Shown: positions 44,551 through 56,669, counted from the first letter of the stretch. The stretch is DNA of 64,000 nt from Siphonodentalium dalli (GCA_032622095.1 CP136063.1:147615379-147679378); one strand, 5' to 3'. Notes: generated by a model not told the origin, from the sequence alone. Numbers and translations: made by a program.

Positions 44551-47519
44551 ACCTTCTCAAAATAAGTGGCCCTTTTAACGCGGTCATCAACGCGGTCATC
44601 AACGTGGTTGTAACGAGGTCGTAACGCCAATGCAACGCGGTCTTTGCGTTGATAACGCGTTGGTGGTACGTTACGACCGCGTTGGAAATCAACGGACCGT
44701 GTTGTAGTTTAACGCAGACTGCGTTGAAGAGTAACGCAGACCGCGTTTACTTTAAACGCGTTGCGCTAAGGATCAACGCACACACGTTGGAGATTACAAT
44801 CACCGCGCCGAAAAGTAAACAGACGATGAGTCACGTTATTTGGTTTTATACTGTTCAATTTTTTTGGATTTATTTACGATGACCTACATGTATGATTAAT
44901 TTAGTGTAATTTCACCACTCACCGAAAATCACATATCTACGCATTCGTTCCCAAAAAGGCAGTTTATTTGCAGCTTTTGACTCGTGTTAGACTTTGTTTG
45001 TCATACATATGTATACATTGTATACAGGTTCTATGTCATTGTAATAGTGTATCGCATGGAGCGGTCGTGTTTCCCAATGTATATGGAGTAAAACACTACG
45101 CACGAAAGTATTGCCATACTGTATATGTCCGCTATAGAAATGCTGGAGAGTAAACATACATGTACATGTATGTACATGTCGTTGCAAACGGAACAAAGAA
45201 TATATCTAATAGGCTTATCAACCGTAAATAAACCACTACTAACTATCATTCTGGTTTCGTAGTCGGTTAACTTCGTCAACTATAATAGATTTAAAACGCG
45301 CAGTGTAAGCATGATGTTTGTAGTTTCTCCGCAGCAGTATGTCAGTCTCCGTTCAGGGTGTGAATCTGACCAATTAGAAGATCAATTTTCAAATGTGGGT
45401 GGAGTTACAGAAAAGTTATCTGGTAGTGGTGGTGTGTTTGTGTTTTTTTTAGCGGGACATTGAATTACCGTATATATTTTGTCCGGCATCGACGTTTGAA
45501 ATCAAATGGGTAAGCCATTATGTGGAGACTTGTGATTTGAATTGCTGATATTTCATGATGTACTTGTCAGCAGAAATGATAACGAATTTCGGAGAATAAT
45601 GTAAATAAATGTGCAAAAGATAAAATGCACAAGGGGCTGGGAACATTTTATTTTATTATATTAATTTTTAATTAATGTCATAATAAAATGATAAAAAAAA
45701 AATGTACCAGTACCCCTGTGTGCATAAGATATCATTGCACGTTTATCTTGCGGTGGTTATGTTGCAGAATGTGTGCTGTTTTTGCCACCGTCTATCGTAC
45801 ATGTATCATACCATGAACTACATGTAAAGGTTTCTATAATTGACATATGAGGTTTTTATGACCAGATATCGGCTTTCACTTGTTGTCAGTCTTGCAAAAA
45901 TTCTAATTATCGCTTCTTATAAAAAGCGTCCATATTTCCACCGAAACGTGGTATGTAATAAAGAGCGTTTAAATTATGATAGTTTGTACTAGTTTTCAAT
46001 GTAAAACCATAATTGTATGTAAATATAGATCGATGGTAAAACGGTGGACATTTTTGTGTGTTTTCGCGATTTATGTGATGGTGACTACATGTATATTAAA
46101 GATTTATTTATTGCGTGGGACCGCGCTTGGATCTTCAAATGTATATATGTTTTCAAATATTTGATGAAGACAAATAAATAATTGAATTATAGTGATTTAA
46201 TTCTGGTAAGAAAAACAGAAATTAACTGAATTATTAAACTTATATACTACATGTTAAAAAGAAAGTTAATATTTATCATATGATTGTCTTTATATACAAT
46301 AGCGGACAATTACTGAAACGTACATGAAGAACTCTTCGAAGCCGTTTGAATACGATTTCATTATTTCGTCATCATGGAAATAACACGACCTCATCGAGTG
46401 GTAATTGTGATGCACGCTGCCCACTAGCCAACCAAAACCGACGAAGTTATTACAGCACAGTGTGTTCAATCGAGAATTCTGTTTGAGTCACGGGGTATCA
46501 ATTTCAACTTTAGGCCCAGGTCATTTCCTGTTTGTAAAAATCGACACAGGCGATTTACCGAAGACACGCCCCTATTGTGTTTGAGTTCATTGACACCGCT
46601 GTCAATTATTCGCGGCAGGCGTTTGATCCGCGGTCTGTCAGTGAAAGTGACAAATCATTGGTTACCAAATCAGAGCGCTGTTTGTTTCATAGGAATTGCA
46701 CAACACATGGATAATTAATATTTTAAATTATTTGCATCGATTACCCACGTGCATGTACATGTGTGTTTTAGTGTACCATCACGAAGATTTCAAATGACAT
46801 CGGACCCTTGGCGTACAGGTTACCGACCTGTATTAGGTGACACTGAATATTAAATATTCAAAGAATACATGTACATTGCGACGTGAACTCAAATGTTTTG
46901 TTTGTTAGAAATGTCAATTGCATCTCTATTAATTCGCGCAGCGTGATCAATGTGATCTGCATTTATTTATTTATTACATGTACATGTTTTTTTTGGGGAA
47001 AAATTCTAAATGTAAATGTAAAACATTATCACCAACAAATCATGCATTACCCAAGCCAAAAACATTGTATTATATTGGCAACGTTCCTTTGTGAACCAAA
47101 TGTTATTGTCTCGATTGATTACAATCGTTCCGTTTCCGATCAGAAAATTGTATGAAACTAACATTGGTGGCCGTCGTTTTTCTCTCTTTAATTTTTTTTA
47201 ATAAAATGAGCTCATGTCTGAAAGTTTGAATTCCCTGTGGTGAATATTCTTGTTTGTAATGTTATTCAATAATTATTATTACAGTTGATAAGCTATTCTC
47301 TCGACCTCGTTTGTTGCGTTGACGATTATCACGACTGCGTTTGTTGCGTTGACGGTCATGCCGACCGCGTTATGTTGCGTTGACGGTTACAACGACCGCG
47401 TTGGAGTAACGTTACGACCGCATTGGAGTAACGTTACGACCGCGTTGGAGTAACGCGGTCGTACCGTTACTCCAACGCGGTCGTAACGCGGTCGGGAGGG
47501 CCATTACTTTTGAGAAGGT
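44551..47519. mobile_element. 2.97-kb TIR element with AACGCGGTC arrays at both ends
   Basis: ACCTTCTCAAAATAAGTGGCCC at the left faces GGCCATTACTTTTGAGAAGGT at the right. Subterminal regions 44575-44800 and 47300-47495 are packed with variants of AACGCGGTCGTAACG in both orientations. The interior (44820-47280) is AT-rich with no recognised coding region. I could not define a target duplication. Confidence 0.75.
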
Positions 47520-49903
47520 GTGTAATATATCTATTTATCTTATACCGGTGTGATGTTATACTGTGTATTAAATTCTCGTGATATCTTACATAATGTGTAT
47601 TATCATTTCAAGAAACGGACTATGCGCAGCGTGACCTTTCACCTCACGACGTTGCTGCCTTGGCGACGTATCAACAAAAACTCTCGCCTCGAAATTGAGT
47701 CACATTTACTTCAGCGTTTCGAATGGTTTAAACGAATAAATTAATGCATACAAGTGGAATAACATAGTAATGTAGCTACACATTCGATAAAACATGATCA
47801 CATGTCGCTAATAGGACTAAATTTTAAGCTTTCACTATTCTGTTTCCGTCATTTTAGACAGCTTGCACCGCACATAATTTGCAAAATGTACGATGTACAC
47901 TTTTCTCAGAACTTGCATGGTTATTTTCAATCTAACAAATTCTGAACTTTAACAGTTTGAATATATTTGCTTGTTGCGGGTACTGCGTTATGCAGTAGGT
48001 CCCTAGATTTGCGTAGGTCTCCGTAGGTCACTCAATTCGCGTAGGTCCCCGCAGTAATGTAATATATAGTAGGTCTACATGATTTATTGACTGATAAAAT
48101 GGATTGATACCACTAAATGATCATGTTATATGTTACTTTGCATATTTTTTTTATAATTAATTTTCCCAAATCTGATGGGTTTGTTTGCTAAGTGATACTT
48201 AGACTAGAGGATGAAGCCTAACTAAAATTACGTGATTTCTGATCGGGAAAATAAGAGGATTAACTTGCTGGCTTCGGGATAAGATTAACTGGAGGATAAC
48301 TGATTGTATTTTTGCATTGATTTGTGTGGCTTTTGGAGCAGAAAATAAGAGGATTATCAGATTTCTCGATTCATAACTATAGGTGAGTGGGCATGGATGC
48401 GTTAGCTAGGAGAAGTTGATAATTTTCATAGTTTATTGAATATCAAAACATGCAACAAAACGTTTATAACATAATATGTAAATGACAGCACACAAAAATG
48501 AAGCACAAGCAACGGTATAAAAAAAAATATTTTTCATGGTACTAGGTAAGTTATATTTATTTATTTTCTTGATATGGGATGTGATATATTAGATTGCCTG
48601 TAGATAGCATTATGATTACTCGCCGATCCTTGGGATTTTTGGAATGGATGATGTTTTCGCTGTACAATTTCGTCGCAGTTAAAACAAGCCTATGACCGTC
48701 CGTTGTCTGTTGCAGTCTATCGTGTGTCGGTCTGATTTGTCTTAAAAATTTCTCAAAATGTCGTCGCCGAACTTCAGTCGATTTCTGGTTCCATATATCA
48801 ATACTACATTATTTCCACAATTACACCCATTGAAGATGGTTTACAACTTAAATTAAATTGATATCAATACTGATCGAGAATACTAATTAAGTATACTAAA
48901 TAATTCACAATAATAAAATGGGAAAACGAATTAATATAGTATCCGCCATCCTACCCAATATCTCATTTAAATATACACCAATACCGATCCGATGGAAACT
49001 TAAAATAATTAATTTTTATTGGAGTTGTTGAGACTGTATATGACATGTTATTAAAATAAAAGTATTACAAATGGTGGTAGTAATATACCAATACTGTTAC
49101 AGAACGCTAAAAAAAATTAATTAGAATTAAAATTAATGTAAATAATCAGAACGCAGAGATGACCATTAGAAAAATATATGTCCAATCAAAACACGATCAC
49201 TTAATTAGCCGGATAATAATTATTCAACTTATGCTTCACAAACATTTTTTATTCAGAAACAAAATGCGATGGATAAACGCTTTTCCGTTCAAATTGTATA
49301 TAGAGGAAGTTTAATCCACTCTGTTTATGCCACGATTTTTACAATGCTATGGATAAACAATTTTCCGTTCAAATTGTATGGCGAATTTTTAATCCACTCT
49401 GCGAAGTTTAATCAACAGTAGACGCGCTTAATCAACAGGTGTTGATTAATTGTAAAATTTGAACAGATGGCTTTATTTATATAGTAAGATAGGCGATCGT
49501 GCATGGTAGTTACATTTGTATACAAATAAAATGGTAAGTATAACATTGAAATTAAATTATTTATTTGTCACTCATCTATGAGTAGGTGAAAAAGTACTAA
49601 CACCAGTTGATAATTAGTCACCACCCTATCACAACAGACATTGCCGAAATGAATCTTCAAAGAGGACAGATCCTTTTCGCAAAGAAAACACCCAGTCTCG
49701 CAAACAATTTTATTAATGGTCACCCATGTAGCTGGGCTGTCTAAACTTACATTCAGTTAAATAAGTTATGTTTAGTAACGTACTGATCACTTGTCAGTCC
49801 TAACTTAAACAATTAAATCTTAACATAACTTAATGAACTGGATGGTAATTAATCTTATTTTTTTTTCATCTAAGCTAAACAAAATATATTATTAGATATT
49901 TAA

Positions 49904-50372
49904 AGGTACTCAACCCGTAAAGAGGGTCCCCATCTCAACAGATTCCAACAACAACAATCCGATCAGAGGGTCCTATATTACTATTTCTTTGGCTTTGGGG
50001 GTAAAAAATATTTGATTCGAGTCGAGGAACCCATCAAACAAAGCTCAGAGTTATTAGATATTGATTTTTCAAATTTGTTATGTTCTCGAGATGAGTACCA
50101 ATAACTGCCGTAATCTGCTCTGGATGTGTACCTCAAATCTATTCAAACAGACAAGGATGGATAACTCTAAAATCAAGTGGTAATTTTAACGCAATTTTGA
50201 CTGAGTTCTGGGCCAGATAGTATTCCCGATAATGAAAAATAATAGATTTATAAAATCGATATCTAACAAATCTGAGCTTTGATGGGTGACTTCCTCGACT
50301 CGAATCAAATATTTTTGACCCCCGAAGCCATTGAAATAGTAATTGAGAGGAGTTTTATCGGGTTGAGTACCT
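49904..50372 (+). mobile_element. 469-bp TTAA MITE, copy 1
   Basis: TIR AGGTACTCAACCCG / CGGGTTGAGTACCT, flanked by TTAA on both sides (49900-49903, 50373-50376), the signature of piggyBac-like insertion. Non-coding. Confidence 0.85.
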
Positions 50373-50679
50373 TTAATTTAAAAAAAATAACGAAATATCA
50401 TATACAATGTTCACTAATTGATAATATTAGGCATTACTTATTCTATAAAGCATGCACTCTTGCATTACTACGGGAACCTAAATAAATGCAAAAATACAAT
50501 CAGTTATCCTCCAGTTAATATCTTACCCCGAAGCCAGCAAGTTAATCCTCTTATTTTCCCGATCAGAAATCACGTAAATTTAGGTAGGCTTCATCCTCTA
50601 GTCTAAGTATCACTAAGCAAACAAACCCATCAGATTTGGGAAAATTAATTATAAAAAAAATATGCAAAGTAACAATTAA

Positions 50680-51148
50680 AGGTACTCAACCCGATAAAAC
50701 TCCTCTCAATTACTATTTCAATGGCTTCGGGGGTCAAAAATATTTGATTCGAGTCGAGGAAGTCACCCATCAAAGCTCAGATTTGTTAGATATCGATTTT
50801 AGAAATCTATTATTTATCATTATCGGGAATACTATCTGGCCCAGAACTCAGTCAAAATTGCGTTAAAATTACCACTTGATTTTAGAGTTATCCATCCTTG
50901 TCTGTTTGAATAGATTTGGAGAACACATCCAGAGCAGATTACGGCAGTTAGCAGTACTCATCTCGAGTTTATAACAAATTTCAAAAATCAATATCTAATA
51001 ACTCTGAGCTTTGTTTGATGGGTTCCTCGACTCGAATCAAATATTTTTTACCCCCAAAGCCAAAGAAATAGTAATATAGGACCCTCCGATCGGATTGTTG
51101 TTGTTGGAATCTGTTGAGATGGGGACCCTCTTTACGGGTTGAGTACCT
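50680..51148 (-). mobile_element. 469-bp TTAA MITE, copy 2 (inverted)
   Basis: Same length and sequence as copy 1 in opposite orientation, flanked by TTAA (50676-50679, 51149-51152). It interrupts the right arm of the 3.3-kb element; the uninterrupted left arm shows the pre-insertion site as GTAACATATAACATG. Confidence 0.85.
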
Positions 51149-51293
51149 TTAACATGATCATTTAGTGGTATCAATCCATTTTATCAGTCAATAAATAATG
51201 TAGACCTACTATATATTACATTACTGCGGGGACCTACGCGAATTGAGTGACCTACGGAGACCTACGCAAATCTAGGGACCTACTGCATAACGC

Positions 51294-52122
51294 GTCACCG
51301 CTTTTTGTCTGAGAACATTGATATGTTATTGAAAGAATTCCACTGTTCCGATTTCTGTACATGGATTCATATTAAATCAGGACTTATATCTTGTTTGTTG
51401 CTGACAAATCACCCCAATGTTCCATAAATTTGCGACCTCATCACATGTACTGTAACTGCGTATTCATGCGTAACGGGAATTGCTCTTCGAAATGATCAAA
51501 AACGTAGGTTGTTTTTGTCATAAATTAGGCTTAATTTGACCAAAAATGATAGTGTCAGTTGGCATAAGATAAATACAACAATAGTGTGACCGTGCTATTT
51601 TATATACCAAAACAGTATATGCCTTTATTAGATGCTACACATGTATACTAACTAAGTTATTATACCTAACTCACTAATATACATTTTATAGCTGCATTAT
51701 CATTTCATTCCGCGTACTTGGTCCATTTCATTCCATTTCGCGCTATTCCGTTCTTTACACTTCCCGTCCCCAGCCGCATTACCTGTTCTGCATTTCGCTA
51801 TTTCATATTCTTAACTTAGCCCAATCTCTTACCCGCTTAAGTCTACTCTGTCTATGTTAGCGCCCAATATTAGATCTAACTGTCTGATACTAATTTGTCT
51901 TAGCCAACCACAGGTAAGCTTATTTGCCGCCTTTTGTCAGTTCATAATTAGCGTCCGAAGAGTGCACATCGTCAGTCTTGTTGACACTCAGTGTAAGCGT
52001 ACATTCTTCTATGCCTGAAGAATGTTACAGTTATAAAGTATAAGTAATACTACGTTATGACATCTGACCTATGCTTTCCAAAGGATGGTATGTAATATTT
52101 GTTATGTTTTCACCCGTTATTA
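51294..52122. other. No supported feature
   Basis: Unique-looking AT-rich spacer before the LTR element, with CATTTCATTCCATTTCGC-like short repeats at 51700-51800. No exon recognised. Confidence 0.4.
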
Positions 52123-52126
52123 TAGC

Positions 52127-52716
52127 TTGTATTTTAATAATATTGTCTTCGGTTTTGAAACTTTAGTGTTGTCACATTTGCATAAATATATTTGCCCAAT
52201 AGTTTAGTGAAGTTGGAAATCGCACACTGCGTCCATAATCACCCTTTTATACTAGCATGTAGGTTTTATTTCTAACTGTTCGTCACAGTTAGGATTGTGT
52301 CAAAATAGTTGTTTATATCGACAATAGGGAAGTTGGTTTATTGACACAATCACATTTCATATATTTATTAATATCCATACTGGATATTTATTCTGCAGCA
52401 ACTACAACATATGTATTTGTTCACCAGGGTCCTTTTTCTCGATTTGATGTCTGATGTTTGATGCTCGATGTGATGTTGTGATGTTGCTGTCAAGCTGTTT
52501 ATAAAGATGTGTTGTGATGTCATCCATGTTGTGATGCTTGTTGGATGTGTTCCGTTCGGTATTGCTTGATTATTCAATTAAATGCATGATGAAGACTTTT
52601 AAGGTAGGCTTAGTGTTTTCATAGACCCTGCCAGATGTTTAGACTCAGAGCCCATAAATGTTTGTGATATAGCGACTGATGGTTCACTTAAGACCCACCC
52701 CTGTGCTCTACCACAA
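52127..52716 (+). repeat. 5' LTR
   Basis: 590 bp, TTGT...ACAA. Offset from the 3' LTR is exactly 3220 bp with no indel seen. Confidence 0.9.
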
Positions 52717-52729
52717 TGGCGCCCACGTG
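52717..52729 (+). promoter_or_regulatory. Primer-binding site, tRNA-Lys type
   Basis: TGGCGCCCACGTG directly abuts the 5' LTR. It matches the complement of a tRNA-Lys 3' end with one base missing. Confidence 0.7.
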
Positions 52730-54962
52730 TATAGCTTTAATCTCTGAGTATAGTGTGGAACTTTGAAATTGGTGAGAAAATTGGAACTTGGTGAAATTTC
52801 GTGTTTTCGGTCTGAAAAAATGACAATCAGGATTTCTGGAGATATTCAGCGTTGGAGTGGAAGAGACAATCAGATTTGAACAGTTTTATGCTAAAAAATG
52901 CATAAAAAAACATAAATTCTGTTGAAAATTGATGAATTTTGTTGAAAATTTAAAATTTTCATGTTATTCAGTGAAATTTGTAAACACATTGTTTTGGTGT
53001 GGCTGTATTCCTTTAATATCATAATTATGTCTAAATTTTTGTATTGTCAGCTCTGTTTAGTCGTTTTTAGCGTTTGGGCAACGTCCAGGCATTAAATTCG
53101 ATTTGTTACTCTGCCAATATATCGTGGTCCGGATTTTGGTAAATTGAAACCCGGTAAAGTTGTGTTTTCCGGATTTTTGTAGTCCGTGGTTTCGTTTCGT
53201 TTCAACTGGGTCACATTTTGGTCAGAACACAAAAATGTAAACAGTAACACGTGAGTTTGTTTTCAAATATTCTGATCAACTTTAGTAGCCTTTAAAGCTA
53301 ATTATTAGCTTTTGTTTAGGTAACTATAGGTGTAGTTAGGTATATAATATATCAGTCCAGCCACACATTATGTATTGTTTGCTGTCAAAGTTTATTCTTT
53401 GACTGAAATATTGTCATAAAGTGACATCTGTTGATAAATGCATACATGTAGGCCAAATGTCAACTTATAAATTGCAAGGGGAATATCATTGCATATTACC
53501 AGAGATTTTCTGAAACCGAAATTGGTTGAGAATATTTCAAATTTCTTGACATTCGGTCGTCACTTTTTTGTGACGGTGTGATAAATACCTTTTGTCTCCA
53601 ACATTATGCAATGCAATTCTGACTTTGCATTAATAAGTTAGTAGTTTTCAGACCCGGTGTTGGACAAATTGTCCCAACTAGTTCTGGTAGTACAAGCAGG
53701 TGTTGTCATCTTGGTTTGTTGATAGTCGTGACATGGTAAGTTGGTGTCGAATTCTGCAGTTGTCGGAGTCTCAGGTTAACGGTGAGTCAACCCTGACCCC
53801 TCCCCTGCCACACCCTCTTTCCCACTAAATTTTTTTTTGTGAGCTAAGTACGCATCGCGCTTGCTTTCATCTCATTTCATCAGATAGGTGCATGAATTAA
53901 ATTCTTCGCAACACTAATTAGGTGGAAGTTAACTTAACCAAACTAATTAGTAGCAGTTGTCGGCAAGAAAACTTATAAATTTTCAGCCAGTCCACACTTA
54001 GCATGCAAGCGGAAGTGAAATTTGTATTAAAATTTTCAGACGACGGTGAATTTATAGTGCGACAATAGGTGATTGTAAAAATCTTTATTGATTTTCAGTG
54101 ACAGTGAATTGTGATTTGAGAATTTTGTAGTTGACGGTGGAGTATATAGCTCGAAAATAGGTGATTTTTCAGAGCAAGTTCGGAAAATAATTTTTCGAAT
54201 CAACTGACGGTGAACTTTAATGTTCATATGTGTTGTTGCGTCAACACGTGAATGATTATATTTCAGTTTTGTCGCCGGACGGCACAATTAACTTGAAATT
54301 AGGTGAATTGTTGGTGACGTCGTGGAAAATTAATTTATTTTTCCATTGTTGAGTTTGTAGTGTGTGATTGATCAGGTTAGATCTGACTTGGAAATTTTTT
54401 CAGTTGACGTCAGATAGCGAGCGGAAATAGGTGACTTGAATATTTAATCGCAGATTAATTTTGAATTTTGATGCGATTTGTAGGTATTCGCTTGGTAGTT
54501 AAATTGTAGGTGACTTACAGTGTTCTGATTTACAGCAAACTTGAGAAATTTTTATTTTTCAGAAATTTTCTTACGTAGTTGGACTTGAGAATTTTTCTTG
54601 AATTAAATTTTTCCGCAGGTTTAATTACAAAACGAATTTTTTTTTTCAGTGATTTCTGAGTTGGTAGGCAGAAAATACTTAGGTTTTTCTGTATAAATTT
54701 TAGCGCGTCGGGTTTTTCAGATATTGAGTTTAGCTTATTTTCATTTGACGTTTTCAGCGTTCAACAAGGTTATTACTTTGACCTTTACACTTAGTGATTT
54801 TTTTTCCCCGAATTCTCTTGTAGGTTTCGACTTGAATTATTTTTTATTCCAGTTAGTTAAAGCGACATTTGTTTTTTTTCAGAGATATTTCTTAGAATTT
54901 GTAGGTCGATCGTGGTTGAAAGATTTTCAAATTTTTCCTAGCTATTTGCGAGTTAGTGAAAG
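52730..54962 (+). other. Long leader of the LTR element
   Basis: 2.2 kb without a coding frame. From ~54000 to 54950 it is built of loosely repeated units pairing splice-donor-like AGGTGA/AGGT with acceptor-like TTTTCAG/TTTCAG (for example 54067 and 54092, 54157 and 54168). Confidence 0.6.
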
Positions 54963-55427
54963 ATGGCGTCACAGATTTCAGAGGAAGTTATGTTGAAGAT
55001 ACAGGCTGAGATATTGGAATTGACAGTTCGGATAGAGGAGTTGAAGAGAAATAGTGAAAATAGTTATGATAATAATTACAGCAATGATGATTATTACAGA
55101 AATGATAATTATAACAGTGGTTATAACTCTTACTCCAGACGGCGTGCGCAGAGATATCGGAGTAGGAATCACAGAAGGCAGTATACGGAGAGAAGCGATA
55201 ATGTTCATTATTTTCAGAAGGAGGCAAATAATGTTTCAGATGTGAGAAATGATTATAGTAATCCCACAAATGATAGGTTACAAGGAGAGTATGTATCTGG
55301 TAGATACACCGGATGTTGGAAATGTGGTGATTTGACGCATAATAGCTTGTATTTTAATAATATTGTCTTCGGTTTTGAAACTTTAGTGTTGTCACATTTG
55401 CATAAATATATTTGCCCAATAGTTTAG
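54963..55427 (+). CDS. Truncated gag-like ORF of the LTR element
   Basis: 154 codons. Residues ~1-35 are Glu/Leu/Ile-rich and likely coiled coil, ~36-60 are an Asn/Tyr/Asp-rich run, ~58-75 an Arg-rich basic stretch, and ~118-127 hold C-x2-C-x4-H, the first three ligands of a CCHC zinc knuckle. The frame then crosses into the 3' LTR at 55347 and the fourth ligand is lost. A capsid domain is not evident. It would be a nucleocapsid-like RNA-binding protein if made. The junction with the LTR looks like an internal deletion with short microhomology. It could be a dead remnant or a minimal gag used in trans. Confidence 0.6.
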   Translation: MASQISEEVMLKIQAEILELTVRIEELKRNSENSYDNNYSNDDYYRNDNYNSGYNSYSRRRAQRYRSRNHRRQYTERSDNVHYFQKEANNVSDVRNDYSNPTNDRLQGEYVSGRYTGCWKCGDLTHNSLYFNNIVFGFETLVLSHLHKYICPIV

Positions 55428-55936
55428 TGAAGTTGGAAATCGCACACTGCGTCCATAATCACCCTTTTATACTAGCATGTAGGTTTTATTTCTAACTGTT
55501 CGTCACAGTTAGGATTGTGTCAAAATAGTTGTTTATATCGACAATAGGGAAGTTGGTTTATTGACACAATCACATTTCATATATTTATTAATATCCATAC
55601 TGGATATTTATTCTGCAGCAACTACAACATATGTATTTGTTCACCAGGGTCCTTTTTCTCGATTTGATGTCTGATGTTTGATGCTCGATGTGATGTTGTG
55701 ATGTTGCTGTCAAGCTGTTTATAAAGATGTGTTGTGATGTCATCCATGTTGTGATGCTTGTTGGATGTGTTCCGTTCGGTATTGCTTGATTATTCAATTA
55801 AATGCATGATGAAGACTTTTAAGGTAGGCTTAGTGTTTTCATAGACCCTGCCAGATGTTTAGACTCAGAGCCCATAAATGTTTGTGATATAGCGACTGAT
55901 GGTTCACTTAAGACCCACCCCTGTGCTCTACCACAA
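55347..55936 (+). repeat. 3' LTR
   Basis: Identical to the 5' LTR as read. Directly upstream is gag-like sequence instead of a polypurine tract. Confidence 0.9.
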
Positions 55937-56048
55937 TAGCATAGTGTGTTTTGAGATGTGTGTTATCTCAACGAGTTAGAAGTATGATTTTTCGCACGGC
56001 TACTTCTAACTCGATGAGATAACACACATCTCAAAACACACTATACTA
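55936..56048. repeat. ~105-bp palindrome interrupted by the LTR element
   Basis: ATAGTGTGTTTTGAGATGTG... TATCTCAACGAGTTAGAAGTA faces its inverse across a TGATTTTTCGCACGGC loop. The left arm's outer bases (TTATTATAGC) are now left of the LTR element at ~52117-52126. Confidence 0.75.
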
Positions 56049-56093
56049 TTATCGTATATATGTTATATTTTAATCAAATTTAATATTACATGG

Positions 56094-56249
56094 ACAGTGA
56101 TTCCTAGGACTGATATCATGGGTGTATGTTTGACCAGTGGTCACATGGTCTCGAAGAACCTCGATCGAAGTTTTTAATTTTAACACAAATCGAGGTTTAG
56201 TAGTAATACTAATAGTACATCGATTTTGGGTTCTCCCTGACCTGTTTAA
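56094..56249 (-). repeat. Dispersed repeat, uninterrupted copy
   Basis: Inverse of the two blocks at 39643-39735 and 39975-39990, here only ~25 bp apart (ACAGTGATTCCTAGG ... CCAGTGGTCACATGG ... CTCCCTGACCTGTT). Confidence 0.7.
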
Positions 56250-56353
56250 CGTGCACACACCCAGGCGTGTACACGGGTCAGCCATTAATGTCCGCACCCG
56301 ATCGGACAGCGTACTGCTCCCACGACAACATACCTGGACAAGTGTTGTAGTGT

Positions 56354-56390
56354 GGGGGGGGGGGGGGGGGGGTGGGGGGGTTGTGGGGGA
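56354..56390 (+). repeat. Poly-G tract
   Basis: 19 G, one T, then further G runs. Read through on the opposite strand it gives a spurious poly-proline ORF. Confidence 0.95.
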
Positions 56391-56467
56391 GAGTCGGTAT
56401 TTTTGCATTCGGATCTTTATTCAAATTCAGTGATCTCGAATGAGACTTTTCAGCCTGACAAACTTGG

Positions 56468-56548
56468 TATCTGACCGAGTTCTGATTTTTGCGATCCCCG
56501 GTCCGATAGCACGAGAGACCAGTACACTACCTCTCGGCCACCGACTTA
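56468..56548 (-). repeat. tRNA-like SINE head (tentative)
   Basis: Reverse strand reads AAGTCGGTGGCCGAGAGGTA..., with GTGGCCGAGAGG resembling the A box of tRNA-Leu/Ser and GGACCGGGGATCGC in the B-box region. The B box is poor and cloverleaf pairing is incomplete, so this is a SINE-like fossil and not a tRNA gene. Confidence 0.35.
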
Positions 56549-56669
56549 GATACTATACATGCACTAAAAATATCAGTATCTTACCTGATTTCGCGCACTA
56601 ACCCAAAACCGGAAGAAAACATTGGTTACGTCACTCGACACGTGGAAAGCGTCTTGGTAACTCATAACC

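Larger units (their letters stand above)
47985..51293. mobile_element. 3.3-kb inverted-repeat element with ~340-bp arms
   Basis: Left arm 47985-48324 (GCGTTATGCAGTAGGTCCCT...) and right arm 50481-51293 are inverse copies once the 469-bp insertion in the right arm is removed. Each terminus has five GTAGGTC motifs within ~100 bp. The interior 48330-49900 has no recognised gene. The nearby CCATCCTACCC/ATTTAA-rich spacers are unremarkable. Confidence 0.8.
52127..55936 (+). mobile_element. Non-autonomous LTR retrotransposon, 3.8 kb, very young
   Basis: Two 590-bp LTRs identical as read flank a 2.63-kb interior. LTRs begin TTGT and end ACAA; target duplication TAGC (52123-52126, 55937-55940). Immediately after LTR1 is TGGCGCCCACGTG, a tRNA-Lys-type primer-binding site. 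The interior carries only a long AT-rich leader and a short gag-like ORF. Protease, RT, RNase H, integrase and a polypurine tract before LTR2 are all missing, so it would need proteins from a related autonomous element. The superfamily is probably Ty3/gypsy-like by primer site and zinc knuckle, but without pol this cannot be settled. Confidence 0.85.

Noticed and set aside
52368-52577. 69-codon ORF present identically at 52368 and 55588
   Set aside because: It lies within the LTRs on the minus strand; identity reflects the identical LTRs, not a duplicated gene.
54978-55269. Minus-strand ORFs rich in Ile/Asn/His opposite the gag-like ORF
   Set aside because: Antisense shadows of the low-complexity Asn/Tyr/Asp stretch.
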